Source: YC2-FULL-38-9 sp964629635 (GTDB taxonomy: Bacteria; Patescibacteriota; Microgenomatia; UBA1406; GWC2-37-13). From it: a stretch of DNA of 64,000 bases. The translations under genes were made by a program, and so were the position numbers. Location of the stretch: the NCBI GenBank assembly GCA_964629635.1, contig CAZVQS010000001.1, forward strand, positions 1-64,000. The letters run 5' to 3'. The notes under the pieces were generated by a model that was not told the origin of the DNA, made no database searches, and saw only the letters and a list, made by a program, of their open reading frames with translations. This document shows, piece by piece, positions 26,094 to 35,463 of this stretch. Numbering within the stretch: position 1 is the first letter of the stretch; each line of letters begins with the position of its first letter.

Positions 26094-27209
26094 ATGCAGT
26101 CACGACAAAAACGCCGATTTATTCTCGTAAGCATCGTTCCCCCGTCATGCCCCCGCAAACAGGCAGAGGAAGAGCTTGAGGAACTCAAGAGTCTCGTGGA
26201 TACGTACGGGGGCGCGGATGTCATCGAAATCATACAGAGAAGAAGCCATCCGGACGGCAAGACGTATGTCGGATCCGGCAAAGCCCAGGCAATCGCCCAT
26301 CTGGTCGGTCGCAATCGCATTGACGTAGTGGTCATCAACGCAATCGTGAATCCGACGCAGCTTTTCAACATACAAAAACTCTGCTGGACCGCCAATCCCC
26401 TTATCGAAATCTGGGACCGGGCAGACCTTATCCTGCATATCTTTCAAAACCATGCGCAGACAGCCGAAGCAAAACTCCAGATCGAACTGGCGCGCATGCG
26501 CCATATGGGTCCGCGAATCTACGGACTCGGCAAGTCCTTCTCCCAGCAGGCCGGCGGCATCGGCACCCGGGGTTTGGGTGAAACGAACGTGGAGCTTATG
26601 AAGCGCCACTGGCGTGACGAAATGAGACGGGTACGGGAGCGCCTTGACTCGATGGCCCAAAACCGCCGAAGACAGCTGGGCAGGCGTAGGGATTTGGGCT
26701 TAAGGACGGTCTCAATCGTAGGATATACCAATGCGGGAAAAACAACACTTTTCAATCTGCTCACCGGAAAAGACAAGCTGTCCCGGGATATCCTGTTCGC
26801 GACTCTTGAAAGCACCGTAGGCAGTCTTTATGACCCGGACAGGAAAAGCCGCATCCTGGTGTCCGATACTATCGGCTTCATCCAGAACCTGCCTCCCTCC
26901 CTCATCGACGCATTCAAGTCGACGCTCATGGAAAGCATGCATGCCGACTTACTCTTACATGTGATAGATGCAAGCGACCCCCGCATGGATGATAAAATTG
27001 GCGTAGTCGAGCGCATTCTCGCAGACCTGAAACTGCAGAAAAAGAAAAAGTTTTACGTGTTCAATAAATCTGATCTGATTGATGAAGAAAGACTGTCGTC
27101 TATTACTAAGAAATATAGTTCTTTTTCTCCAAAATTCATATCGGTCATGGAGGGAACCGGCATAAAAAACCTGTACCATGAAATTCGTGCCGCAGCCACC
27201 GGAAACTGA
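26094..27209 (+). CDS. hflX: Ribosome-associated GTPase HflX
   Basis: GTPase of 371 residues that splits or rescues stalled ribosomes in bacteria studied. The N-terminal HflX domain (VDTYGGADVIEIIQRR, YVGSGKAQAIA, then the glycine-rich linker SFSQQAGGIGTRGLGETNVE) precedes the G domain with P-loop GYTNAGKTT near residue 209, G3 DTIGF and G4 NKSD. These are the diagnostic HflX blocks. A TATAAT (26080-26085) ends eight bases before the ATG, so the mRNA is likely leaderless. The N terminus is short and lacks long extensions seen in some homologs. Confidence 0.96.
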   Translation: MQSRQKRRFILVSIVPPSCPRKQAEEELEELKSLVDTYGGADVIEIIQRRSHPDGKTYVGSGKAQAIAHLVGRNRIDVVVINAIVNPTQLFNIQKLCWTANPLIEIWDRADLILHIFQNHAQTAEAKLQIELARMRHMGPRIYGLGKSFSQQAGGIGTRGLGETNVELMKRHWRDEMRRVRERLDSMAQNRRRQLGRRRDLGLRTVSIVGYTNAGKTTLFNLLTGKDKLSRDILFATLESTVGSLYDPDRKSRILVSDTIGFIQNLPPSLIDAFKSTLMESMHADLLLHVIDASDPRMDDKIGVVERILADLKLQKKKKFYVFNKSDLIDEERLSSITKKYSSFSPKFISVMEGTGIKNLYHEIRAAATGN

Positions 27210-27263
27210 TACGCGGCCCTCTTACGGATACACACACGCTTCAATCTGATATCATGAAATCTG

Positions 27264-28160
27264 ATGAAAAGCACGTATGCAGCATGCGCCTTATTCTTGT
27301 GCGTCGCTCTCGCCGTTCCCTATGCCGTGTCTGCGCAAAGCCTGGAAAACTATTGCAAGGACGGGTTCTACCAGATACCGGGCGAAAAGAAGTGCAGCCG
27401 CGCGCCTCACTGCGGCGGATACGGATATGAAGACCTCAACAAGGCGGAGCTCATGCCCAACAATAACGACTGCCTGGACGAGGGACGGGGAATGGTTATC
27501 GGAGACCCGCCCCGATCAAGCGCGTTTTATGGATATGTCCCGCTCTGCTGTTATGAAATGGAGCGGCTCAAAAATCCGGAGATGTGTATCGGCTATTGGG
27601 AGCGGCTCTGGTGCCATCCGGACCAGTGCAAAGCGATAGACAACGAACACGGGTGCGGAGGCGGCGCATGCCAGTGCGCGCACGCAATGAAGGGCTGGTG
27701 CGAAATGAGAAACTGCACCATGCTTGCGCCGGTTCCCCTTGCGGTACGGCTCGGGCAGAAACCGAAACCCACCGTGCCTGCGAGCCCCACCCCGCTGCGT
27801 ACCCCGACTGTACCTGTCCGGCTGCCGACCGTTCCGCCGCGGCTTCCGACCATTCCCGTTGCCCTGCCTACCCGGACGTCGACTCTCCCTCTTCCCCCGC
27901 TGCCGTCAGCCACCCCTGTACCGTTTGACATCGGTAAACCTTCGGCTATCCCGCTTCCGGAACCCACCCTGACAATACAAAGTTCCGGTTCCTTAAAAAT
28001 TCGCAACACTCTCCGCATCGCCATTGTGAAAACCGACCCGCTGCTTAAAATCCTGAAAAACGCATTCGATTCGCTGATTGCCGGAGACCGAATGCTGGAG
28101 CGATCCATTGAGGAACGTATCGGAACGTTGAAAGATTCGGTATTCGGCAGCTTCCCGTGA
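27264..28160 (+). CDS. Hypothetical secreted Cys-rich protein with Pro/Thr-rich segment
   Basis: A 298-residue protein with a signal peptide (residues 1-25, ALFLCVALAVPYAVSAQ), then a domain of about 130 residues with many Cys (GFYQIPGEKKCSRAPHCGGYG, CCYEME, CHPDQCKA, CGGGACQCA), then about 80 residues built of Pro, Thr, Leu and Arg, and a basic helical end. The Cys count suggests disulfide-stabilised extracellular folding. No family recognised. A TATCAT hexamer ends eight bases before the ATG. It converges on the 855-residue protein gene with nine bases between the stops. Confidence 0.75.
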   Translation: MKSTYAACALFLCVALAVPYAVSAQSLENYCKDGFYQIPGEKKCSRAPHCGGYGYEDLNKAELMPNNNDCLDEGRGMVIGDPPRSSAFYGYVPLCCYEMERLKNPEMCIGYWERLWCHPDQCKAIDNEHGCGGGACQCAHAMKGWCEMRNCTMLAPVPLAVRLGQKPKPTVPASPTPLRTPTVPVRLPTVPPRLPTIPVALPTRTSTLPLPPLPSATPVPFDIGKPSAIPLPEPTLTIQSSGSLKIRNTLRIAIVKTDPLLKILKNAFDSLIAGDRMLERSIEERIGTLKDSVFGSFP

Positions 28161-28169
28161 TATTCAGAT

Positions 28170-30737
28170 TTAGTTTTGGGGCTCTGGAGTAATGTTTTCT
28201 GCACCGGTTGCGAGTATCTTCATCATAAGCACGTCAAGAAACCTCGTCTGGGGGCCGGCTTTGAAAAACCGTTGCCGCATTTTCCTCAGGGATCTCATCG
28301 TTTCACTGTCGGGCCTGGGACTCTTATAGTCGGCAACCCAGGTCGTAAGGTATACGGTTTCGCCGGTTACCGGATCGGCGATGGTGCGCATGTCCCCCCG
28401 GAATGTCGGCGGAAGGGAAGAAAGCATCGCCTGCTTTGCCGGACTCATATTGTACATGGTTGATCTCGCCTCCTCCATTTCGGCAGCGAGCATCGCGAGT
28501 TCTTCGCTTGCCTGCCTCCCGTCATGTTTCTGATGCGCTTCCCCTGCGGCAACATACCGGCGTACCGCGTGCTGGTAACGCGCCGCACCGCGCAGCGCCT
28601 GCGGATGCGGGTCAATGGTGCGGGGCCGGTAATCTTTATCCTCCCGTTTGAGCGCCGCATCGATATCCTCCTGAAGGGCGGATGTGGAAAACGTTTCCGG
28701 GGCAGTTGGCTTATAGGGCCCGTCAAGTACGCTTTTGCCGTTTCTCGGCAGCGTTTCCTCCGGATCTCGCGGCCGGAATGACCGGTGCCTGCGGGAACGC
28801 GATCCGTCAGACCCTGCGGTATCCGGGGAACCGCCCGCCTGCGTGGAAACAAGCCGGTTCCTCAGCACGATGTCATGGAAATTGGCGACAACTACGGAAC
28901 GGATGAGCGATGCCAAACCGGGCACGGTGGCAAGATCTACTGAAAGAGTCATGTCTCCGGCTCCGGTGAGAAAATCGACGGGAAGTTCTCCGCGTATGCC
29001 CATATTCCGTTCCCCCACATGGATGACAAACTGGAGGTTCCGCCCCGTATCCTCAAGCGGAGGGGCCGCGAACGTAATCGAGTTCAATCCGAGAAACGTC
29101 TCAAGCCGCATTCCTTCAAAACGGACCGTGGGCAGGCTGTTGCGGTTCGGCCAGTATCCCATCATCTGGCGCGATGTGAACGCCTGGATCATGTCGTTCG
29201 TCTCCTCGTCCAGCTCGGCCAGATCGATACCGCTTACCACGTCCCACGACTGCCCTCCCATGCGTTCGGCAAGCGTTTTTATCATGAATTCCGTATGAGT
29301 GTCCCTGAAGCTGGTATCGAGATGATCCTGGAACGTTTTTTCAACGAGCCTCATCCGTTCCGGATCTTTCACGAAACCCCTCAGCCGGTCAAGAGTCCCT
29401 GCACGCTGCCCTTCCATATACCACTGCATGACCTCATCAATGAGGGCAAGGCCGACTTCGTCTCCCCTGAAACCCAGGACATCGGCGGCATACGCCTCAA
29501 GCACCTTGCGGTAAAAGGGATCCTGTTCGGCGTATTCGGACATGCTGGTGCCGGGGAATATGACGGAACGGGTATAGGGAAAATATTTGGCCGCATTGAT
29601 AAGTGCGGTGATAAGGAAATCGGCACTCTCCCGGTCCACTGCCCGTATGGCGCGGGCAACAAACTCCACTCCTTGAGGATCATGCCCGAACATGAGATGT
29701 GCCATGTCGACCTGGGTGCGGAAAATCCGTTCGCTTACCGAAGGATCGCTGAATTTTGCCTCAACCGGCGCCAGCTGGGGGGAGAAAAAAACGTGCCTCG
29801 CTAGCTGCCTCCAGAACACGTCGCCTTTCGGAAGCGCCGCTACATAGGAAAGCGTCATGCGGGCGCGGGCGGCGCCGTCCCCCTCGGCGAGAATATCTTT
29901 CAGCGATACGCCGTCAAAACGGGTTTCCGTGAAATCAAACCTTCCCATGCTTCCCGGCTCCCGCATGCAGATTTCAATAAGCCGCTCGGGGGCGTTCATG
30001 ATGGTTTCCTTTTTTCCGGACAGGTTCATGCTTACCGTCACCAGTTCGATCCTGCGGGCCATGCTGTTTGTCACTGTCTGTTCTTCCTGCCGCAATCCGT
30101 CAAGATTTTCCGCCCGGCCAAACAAACCTCCGGACGCATGGTGGATTGTAAGCTGCATATTGGCACTTCGCGCGTCCGCGGACCTGATGTTGATGGTCGC
30201 CCGCGCAGCATCACCGGCTTTCAGGGAAACGGTTTTCTCCACTCCCGCAAGCAAATGGCTTATTTCGGTGTGCGTTGCGGCTTTGCCCGATTGCCGTAAC
30301 TGACGCATGGCCCGCCGCTCCATCATTCGTTTTGACTCATGGTATAGGTCCGTATAACAATCGAAATTTTGTTCGTTCTGCACATCCAGGATGACTCCCG
30401 TATCTTCTGAAACAACGGGTTGCCGGGGCAATAGGTGTTTGGAGATGATCTGCCCCTGGAGGAGATAGGTTTCAACTCCCTGGAGAATGTGTTCGCCGGT
30501 TGACCTCGTATCCTTCCGGTCCGCAAAATCAAGGCCGAGGTGGATAAGCTCAAGCATGCTGAAGACATCAAATGACTCCTCGGTCCCTTTTCTGACAAGA
30601 TTCATGGCCGCTTCCGGCCGTTTCGCTTCGCTTACGCGCAGAAGCGCTGCTGCCTCGTTTCGGAAAGAGGGCCGGTACGGAGGCATCGGCTTGCCGTTTC
30701 CTCCCTGTTTTTCCGGTCTGCGGTAACGCTCTGACAT
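28170..30737 (-). CDS. Hypothetical large protein (855 aa)
   Basis: An 855-residue protein without signal peptide or clear transmembrane helices, not recognised. It is Arg- and Glu-rich with long helical stretches; residues 1-40 and 640-720 look disordered (RSRRHRSFRPRDPEE, NGKSVLDGPYKPTAPE), separating a large N-terminal part from a C-terminal helical part of about 130 residues. No ATPase, nuclease or repeat motif is apparent. The single long frame with normal codon use shows a real gene. TATAAT at 30748-30743 ends five bases before the ATG, another leaderless start. It might be a lineage-specific cytoplasmic structural protein. Confidence 0.8.
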   Translation of the reverse strand: MSERYRRPEKQGGNGKPMPPYRPSFRNEAAALLRVSEAKRPEAAMNLVRKGTEESFDVFSMLELIHLGLDFADRKDTRSTGEHILQGVETYLLQGQIISKHLLPRQPVVSEDTGVILDVQNEQNFDCYTDLYHESKRMMERRAMRQLRQSGKAATHTEISHLLAGVEKTVSLKAGDAARATINIRSADARSANMQLTIHHASGGLFGRAENLDGLRQEEQTVTNSMARRIELVTVSMNLSGKKETIMNAPERLIEICMREPGSMGRFDFTETRFDGVSLKDILAEGDGAARARMTLSYVAALPKGDVFWRQLARHVFFSPQLAPVEAKFSDPSVSERIFRTQVDMAHLMFGHDPQGVEFVARAIRAVDRESADFLITALINAAKYFPYTRSVIFPGTSMSEYAEQDPFYRKVLEAYAADVLGFRGDEVGLALIDEVMQWYMEGQRAGTLDRLRGFVKDPERMRLVEKTFQDHLDTSFRDTHTEFMIKTLAERMGGQSWDVVSGIDLAELDEETNDMIQAFTSRQMMGYWPNRNSLPTVRFEGMRLETFLGLNSITFAAPPLEDTGRNLQFVIHVGERNMGIRGELPVDFLTGAGDMTLSVDLATVPGLASLIRSVVVANFHDIVLRNRLVSTQAGGSPDTAGSDGSRSRRHRSFRPRDPEETLPRNGKSVLDGPYKPTAPETFSTSALQEDIDAALKREDKDYRPRTIDPHPQALRGAARYQHAVRRYVAAGEAHQKHDGRQASEELAMLAAEMEEARSTMYNMSPAKQAMLSSLPPTFRGDMRTIADPVTGETVYLTTWVADYKSPRPDSETMRSLRKMRQRFFKAGPQTRFLDVLMMKILATGAENITPEPQN

Positions 30738-31182
30738 ACAATATTATATCTTATAGTAATGTTTTATTCAAACCGCAGGCTCCGCTTGATAAGGCTATCC
30801 GGTCCTCATATCCTTATTACCGTTTTTTTTCATAATGTTTTATCCGTTTTTCAAAACATATGCATAAACTGGAATTCCATTTTTTAACCCCGCCGCGCTC
30901 TTTGCATGCGCGTATTTTCCGGGGGGCTCTTTTCAAAACCAGTTTGGTCGATATACCAGCGCCGCTTTCCTTGGGCGGAGTATGCCCGTATTACAACATG
31001 CGGTCATAATCCGCTCCAAGCGGAAAACACGCAATCGGCAGGCGTGTTTATTTTTCCGAAGGAAAGGAGGTGGTTGCCTTGAAATAAGGCACATACTCTA
31101 CCGTGGGTAGAGCAGTTGGTGCGTGAGGATGCAGAACCGACAACAAGTCAGGTAAGACTATCATGTATAAGGAGAAACAGTG
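30738..31182 (+). other. Intergenic region holding a folded leader of the 31183 gene
   Basis: No protein gene seen. Elements in order: a boxA-like GCTCTTTTCAAAAC (30926-30939); a small hairpin CCGCT-cca-AGCGG; hairpin AAACACGC...GCGTGTTT followed by T-rich sequence (about 31026-31056), terminator-like; an extended Shine-Dalgarno sequence GGAAAGGAGGTG (31061-31072) with no normal start after it; and hairpin CTCTACC-gtg-GGTAGAG near 31095-31112. The real Shine-Dalgarno of the next gene follows at 31170. A promoter on this strand could not be fixed. Confidence 0.55.
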
Positions 31183-31536
31183 ATGAACAAGCAGCAGAAG
31201 CAAAGTTCGCGCCGCTCAGGCGGTTCCGGCAACTTCCAGTCAAAGACCGAACCGATCCGGCAGGTCGCAGCGCGGTGGGCAAACCGTTTCGTCACCGGCG
31301 ACTACAGCCAGCTTGACGAGATGACGCGTCTTGCGCCAGGAACCGGTTCGATCGGCGGCGGAAACAGCGCTGTCCAGGAACTCATGAAGGCAGGCTCCCT
31401 GTCCCGGGGCAAGATCTATGCCCATCCGGATGGGACCGCAATGGTGCTGTTCACCAACAGCGGCAAGCCTGCGGGCTGCGCGTACCTGGAGATCTCAGGG
31501 CAGTACGTGACCGATGCACGGATCGCGAAGTTCTAA
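31183..31536 (+). CDS. Hypothetical small soluble protein with Shine-Dalgarno start
   Basis: A 117-residue soluble protein. The first 25 residues are polar and disordered (KQQKQSSRRSGGSGNF); the rest, beginning IRQVAARWANRFVTGDYSQLDEM, looks like a compact alpha-beta domain, faintly like SnoaL/NTF2 small domains, which is only a guess. AGGAG eight bases before the ATG fixes the start (a GTG directly before it is an alternative). Codon choice is strongly G/C-ending (CTG, GCG, ATC, CGC), unlike the leaderless neighbours and similar to the genes at 60902 and 61451, which suggests high expression or a shared origin. Confidence 0.7.
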   Translation: MNKQQKQSSRRSGGSGNFQSKTEPIRQVAARWANRFVTGDYSQLDEMTRLAPGTGSIGGGNSAVQELMKAGSLSRGKIYAHPDGTAMVLFTNSGKPAGCAYLEISGQYVTDARIAKF

Positions 31537-31582
31537 CCGTCCTGCTTTCGGCTACCGCATCTAGATCTCGCTAGACCAAACC

Positions 31583-31681
31583 GTTGGGAAGGGTATGAGG
31601 CAAGCAATTGCCATGTCTGATGGACACACCTCCATCAAACTTGCGGCCTCGGCCGCTCTACCCTTTCCAACACCTCTTTTT
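31583..31681 (+). terminator. Complex 3' stem structure ending in a T-run
   Basis: GTTGGGAAGGGTA (31583-31595) pairs with TACCCTTTCCAAC (31659-31671); its only mismatch is a G-U pair in plus-strand RNA. Inside are GAGG/CCTC and GATGGA-cacacc-TCCATC stems. Five T follow (31677-31681). It lies 46 bases after the 31183 gene and could be its terminator or a separate small RNA. Confidence 0.6.
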
Positions 31682-32378
31682 AAGCATTCCCCGACAGTCC
31701 AGCTTCGATTACCATTTTCGGGAAATATTTCCTCACCTGCGCATACTCCTGTACCATACGCTGCGCATCCGGCGTGCCGTCGACCGTAATGAAATGCGCC
31801 TGGTTCGTAATCCCCTCATGCATCCAGACGATAAAGGGCGGTATAAACTCCTCCGGTTTGATGAATGCATTCGTCCCCGTATCAACGACAAGGCCAAGCT
31901 TTTCAAGCGGTTTCAGATTCACCTCCAGAAGCTGCCGGGCTTTTTCGTTACGCGTAATCCGCTTCACCCGCATCCCCCATTCCGGCTCCTCCAGTATGTG
32001 GAGCGCTTCATTCAAGCGGTCATGGCGTACCAGAAGTTTTTCCGGATCAAGCAGATCGTGATAACGGGGCCGTACATCCGCCAGGTAACAATCCGCGTCC
32101 GGAAGAGCAACTCCGGGACGGAGCGCATCGCTCAGGGAAAAGAGGCTTGCGAAGAAACAGGCGGTTCCGGTCGTCTGCTGGTATTCCCATATGCGCCGTA
32201 TGTTTTCCCGGTTATGCGTCCGGATCGCCTGCAATTCCACGGGTGGAAGCGGAAGACCGGGCGCTTCGCCCGGGAGAGAAGCGGGCCGCGCATGCAGGGT
32301 GTCCGGTACTGCGGCAACGGGCAAAACTCCCGTGAGCGACTTCATGTTCCTGCCGGTAAACCGTTCACCCATGTTCAT
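31680..32378 (-). CDS. Hypothetical protein, possibly C39/papain-like cysteine peptidase fold
   Basis: A 232-residue protein. IWEYQQTTGTACFFASLFSLSDAL resembles the Gln-(x)-Cys start of papain-like C39 peptidases, and FIVWMHEGITNQAHFITVDGTPD offers a His followed by an acidic residue at a plausible distance, so a cysteine-peptidase-like fold is possible. This rests on pattern only. No signal peptide is seen. Upstream of the ATG at 32378 (alternatives at 32372 and 32342) no clear promoter or Shine-Dalgarno sequence could be chosen. It lies at the end of the leftward polysaccharide operon, 98 bases after the preceding gene, and may belong to it. Confidence 0.6.
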   Translation of the reverse strand: MNMGERFTGRNMKSLTGVLPVAAVPDTLHARPASLPGEAPGLPLPPVELQAIRTHNRENIRRIWEYQQTTGTACFFASLFSLSDALRPGVALPDADCYLADVRPRYHDLLDPEKLLVRHDRLNEALHILEEPEWGMRVKRITRNEKARQLLEVNLKPLEKLGLVVDTGTNAFIKPEEFIPPFIVWMHEGITNQAHFITVDGTPDAQRMVQEYAQVRKYFPKMVIEAGLSGNA

Positions 32379-32476
32379 CCCAAGAAATCCGTTGATGTGT
32401 AAGAGCCGGGTAAATTTCTTGTTTGTTTTATGTTAACAGCTCCCGTGCCTGAATCTGTAAGAAAACCTTCCCTGCC

Positions 32477-34654
32477 CTACCCGATTCCGAGCACTTTATT
32501 GAAGAACATGAGCCGCTGTTTCTGGTATTCGCGGATGGGCACGTTGTTGAGGGATGTTTTCATGTTCCGGTACTGTTTCAGGAGCAGGGGGTGGCGCACG
32601 AGCGCTTCATGGGTTGACATCGGCTTGTAATACATGTCAAGCAGCGGGTCAACGAGCAGGAGGTCCACCCTGACCCCGTCCACGCGGACATGCCATTCGG
32701 CGAACCGTTTTCTCGACTTATCCGGGGTTCCGAACAATTTTATGAAACCGGAGAGATAGCGCGGGATATCGTAAGGGGCGACCGGAACGTACAAATCAAC
32801 GTCATTCTGGCCGGGAAGATGCAGCACCGCCGAACCGATGAAATGCACGGATAGGTCAGGGTACAATGTTTCGATACGTTTTACCACCCGCCTCCCTACC
32901 CGGAGCGCTTTCGGGTTGTACGGCTTGATCCGTACCCGTTTGCGCGGCGAATACGCATAAAGATACAGGAACTCCCGCGGTGTCTGTATAAACAGCTTCA
33001 GGTTAAGCAGTATTTTTTTGAATCCGCGCCCGAACTCAACGGGAAGCGGCTTCTTTTTGCGACCCATGAGAAGGGATGCTTTCCGGTACCGGAGAAGCAG
33101 TGCGGACGCACCTCCTGTAATGACGGCGAGTACGAGTCCGTAATACTGCCAGGAAGTCGCGATATGGCGCCCGGCCGCGTTATAGAAAAACGACTTGGAA
33201 AAATCGCCGCGCAGATACCCGAAATTCCGTTCCCACGTATAGGCCTGTTTCATACCTGTGGCCTTTTCCAGAGCCTTAACTTCAATGAAGGGCGGGTTGC
33301 TGTTTGAGGTGACCGCACCCGCGGTATTCACGACAATGCCGTACAGAAAGAGGGACAGCGAAACGAACCATACGAAATTCCTCCTCCTGACGCGGGTGAG
33401 GAACAGGCCGAAAAAAATGGAGAGCACCGCGTAGCTGGGAATAAGGTACCGGGCGCCGAACGCCCAGCCGCCCCACGGATCACCCCATAGGGAGTAAATC
33501 AGGACATTGGCGCCAACCAGCATGACCAAAAGGTCGGCCAGTTGCATTTTTTTCCTGATGGCATGCATGATGCCGAACACCCCAAGCGCCACGACCGGCG
33601 CATAGTACAGGAGTCCGCGGTCAGGACTCGCGAGCAGTATGTAAATCCCGTTCACGAAATTCTCCTCCCGGAAAAAACCCGATGCGGTTTTTTCGTATCC
33701 GCCTTCCTTTTTGTTTTTCAGGAGTTCCCGGTCCCGTTCGGTCACGAGAACGTTTTCGTCGTGGTAGTTGACGCCCTGCGCCATCGTTTTGATATCTTTG
33801 ACCGTTTTGACGGTTCCGGAAAGCTGGAAGGGATTCCCGTATGAGGCGCTGTTGAAATACATAAGCATGAGTGCCGGCAGGATGGGCGCAGCCACTAATA
33901 GAGCCATGCCCCGCGCCGCTTTCTTCCAGCCGAATTCGCGGAACGGCAATTCGGCCAGACGCACGGCGATATAAAGGAGAAACGGAAACATGAGGATGAT
34001 GTTGGGGTAGTCTATGAGGAATGAGACGGATACGATGAAAAGGATCCCGGCCCAGGCGGAAAACGAGTTCCATTTGGTGAGTATATAGACCGAAAGAAGA
34101 ATCAGAAACGTGGAAAAGTGGTGCTGGTACAGGGTTACCGCATACGGATATGCGGGGGTCGCAAACAGGAACACCATGCCGGCAAACAAACCCATATAGG
34201 TGTTTACCCCAAGCCGTTTGGATATGCGGTGGATAAGGACAACATTGAAAAACGCGGCGACTGCGGCGACCGCAAAAGCGCCCAATTGCGCCAGGTTGAA
34301 CATGCGGCCGAAAAGATAACCGGGAAGAGCAAGCAGCGATACGCCCGGGGCAAAGAGGGACACATACCTGCCTCCGGTGTAACCCACATCGGGCAGGGTA
34401 AATTTCGCAAGCTCCGGCGGAAAGAAAACGGACCGATACTCCGCGATACTGTAAAGAAGCGCATACCTTCCGCGCTCCGGCGAAAGCTCAAACGGACCGG
34501 ACTCCCTCCATGCCGGACTGTTCAGGGCGGCAACATCCGGGTTCCCGGGATACGCGCGTATGCCAAGCGCAAGCGCAACCGCGATAAGGACATAGACCAG
34601 AATAAAAAGTTGGTGCTTTACTGCCATCCTTCTCAGTTTCCGTACCAGCTTCAT
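32477..34654 (-). CDS. Membrane GT-C-like protein fused to a nucleotidyltransferase-like domain
   Basis: A 725-residue fusion. Residues 1-520 form about twelve transmembrane helices with a large first outside loop (FELSPERGRYALLYSIAEYRS), in the style of GT-C glycosyltransferases. The last 200 residues are soluble; they contain VHFIGSAVLHLPGQNDVDLYVPV, which matches the GS...DxD pattern of small nucleotidyltransferases (MNT/GrpB-like), and later VDGVRVDLLLVD. The combination of a membrane sugar-transfer-like part and a nucleotidyltransferase is unusual. It overlaps the deacetylase gene by four bases (ATGA) and belongs to the leftward surface-polysaccharide operon. Confidence 0.75.
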   Translation of the reverse strand: MKLVRKLRRMAVKHQLFILVYVLIAVALALGIRAYPGNPDVAALNSPAWRESGPFELSPERGRYALLYSIAEYRSVFFPPELAKFTLPDVGYTGGRYVSLFAPGVSLLALPGYLFGRMFNLAQLGAFAVAAVAAFFNVVLIHRISKRLGVNTYMGLFAGMVFLFATPAYPYAVTLYQHHFSTFLILLSVYILTKWNSFSAWAGILFIVSVSFLIDYPNIILMFPFLLYIAVRLAELPFREFGWKKAARGMALLVAAPILPALMLMYFNSASYGNPFQLSGTVKTVKDIKTMAQGVNYHDENVLVTERDRELLKNKKEGGYEKTASGFFREENFVNGIYILLASPDRGLLYYAPVVALGVFGIMHAIRKKMQLADLLVMLVGANVLIYSLWGDPWGGWAFGARYLIPSYAVLSIFFGLFLTRVRRRNFVWFVSLSLFLYGIVVNTAGAVTSNSNPPFIEVKALEKATGMKQAYTWERNFGYLRGDFSKSFFYNAAGRHIATSWQYYGLVLAVITGGASALLLRYRKASLLMGRKKKPLPVEFGRGFKKILLNLKLFIQTPREFLYLYAYSPRKRVRIKPYNPKALRVGRRVVKRIETLYPDLSVHFIGSAVLHLPGQNDVDLYVPVAPYDIPRYLSGFIKLFGTPDKSRKRFAEWHVRVDGVRVDLLLVDPLLDMYYKPMSTHEALVRHPLLLKQYRNMKTSLNNVPIREYQKQRLMFFNKVLGIG

Positions 34655-35463
34655 AGGTAATTTTTCAGGAATGTTTTTTTAATCACTCCCCGCATGGCAA
34701 TGTTTGATGGAGAGTACAGGGCGGAAAATTCGCGCAGCGAGTGGGTTGCGTCAACCCCAATACGGGGAATGCGGTAGGGATCGCCCCCCTGCAGGATCGC
34801 ACCATCGTCCATGCTCAATCCCAGCGCAAACCCGGACTGTTTGACGTGTTTGACGGTTTGAGGGGAATACCTGCCTCTCGGATAGGCAAAATACCTGACC
34901 GGCGCCTGAAGTTCCCGTTCGAGTTGTTTCTTTGAATGCCCGATTTCAAACGCAAGTTCAATACCCCTCAGGGAATCAAGGTCCCGGTGTGTGCAACTGT
35001 GGGATCCGATGGTCCAGCCCTCCCGCAGGAGTTGTTTCATCTGCCCGGTCCCCAGGAACCGCTCGCGGGTGCCCAGCTTTTCCCGCGATACGCTCCTTCG
35101 CTTCGCGAGCACAAATAACGCCGGCCTGATGCCAAGCGTTTTTAAATATTCCCGCGCTTCCCATACGCTTTGGTATCCGTCATCGAACGTGACGAGAAAC
35201 GACGGCCCGTTTATCCTCTTCCGTTTGGTTATGTGATCCTCAAGCTCGGGCAGGGATACGGGCTGGTGCGTAGGAAGCAGTATATTCATTTGCTGCCGGA
35301 ACTCATGCAGCGAAGTGCTGAAACGCCATCCGTCGCCAGCAAGGCTGTGGTAGCATAACACCATCAGCCCTCCCCTTCTCCCCAAACCCGCATCCATCGT
35401 ACGCAGCGTACGGTATACTGCCTCGCGTGTCCGGGAATAGAAATTGATGAATACGGTATTCAT
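34651..35463 (-). CDS. Polysaccharide deacetylase (NodB homology)
   Basis: Carbohydrate esterase family 4 enzyme of about 270 residues that removes N-acetyl groups from glycans. Motifs: TFDDGY (catalytic Asp and metal Asp), HSCTH (metal His pair), RYFAYPRGRY (motif 3) and LGLSMDDGA near the end. The frame can be opened further upstream to 35559, but the ATG at 35463 overlaps the stop of the GT2 gene by four bases and starts a sensible N terminus, so it is chosen. No signal peptide is present; it may act inside the cell on lipid-linked sugars or at the membrane. Confidence 0.88.
   Translation of the reverse strand: MNTVFINFYSRTREAVYRTLRTMDAGLGRRGGLMVLCYHSLAGDGWRFSTSLHEFRQQMNILLPTHQPVSLPELEDHITKRKRINGPSFLVTFDDGYQSVWEAREYLKTLGIRPALFVLAKRRSVSREKLGTRERFLGTGQMKQLLREGWTIGSHSCTHRDLDSLRGIELAFEIGHSKKQLERELQAPVRYFAYPRGRYSPQTVKHVKQSGFALGLSMDDGAILQGGDPYRIPRIGVDATHSLREFSALYSPSNIAMRGVIKKTFLKNYL

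Noticed and set aside
29019..29804. 261-aa plus-strand frame within the 855-aa gene
   Set aside because: No motif, and the minus-strand frame is far longer with a good promoter.
30738..31182. rRNA or other standard RNA gene in the folded leader
   Set aside because: No conserved rRNA, tmRNA, RNase P or SRP core sequences could be recognised.
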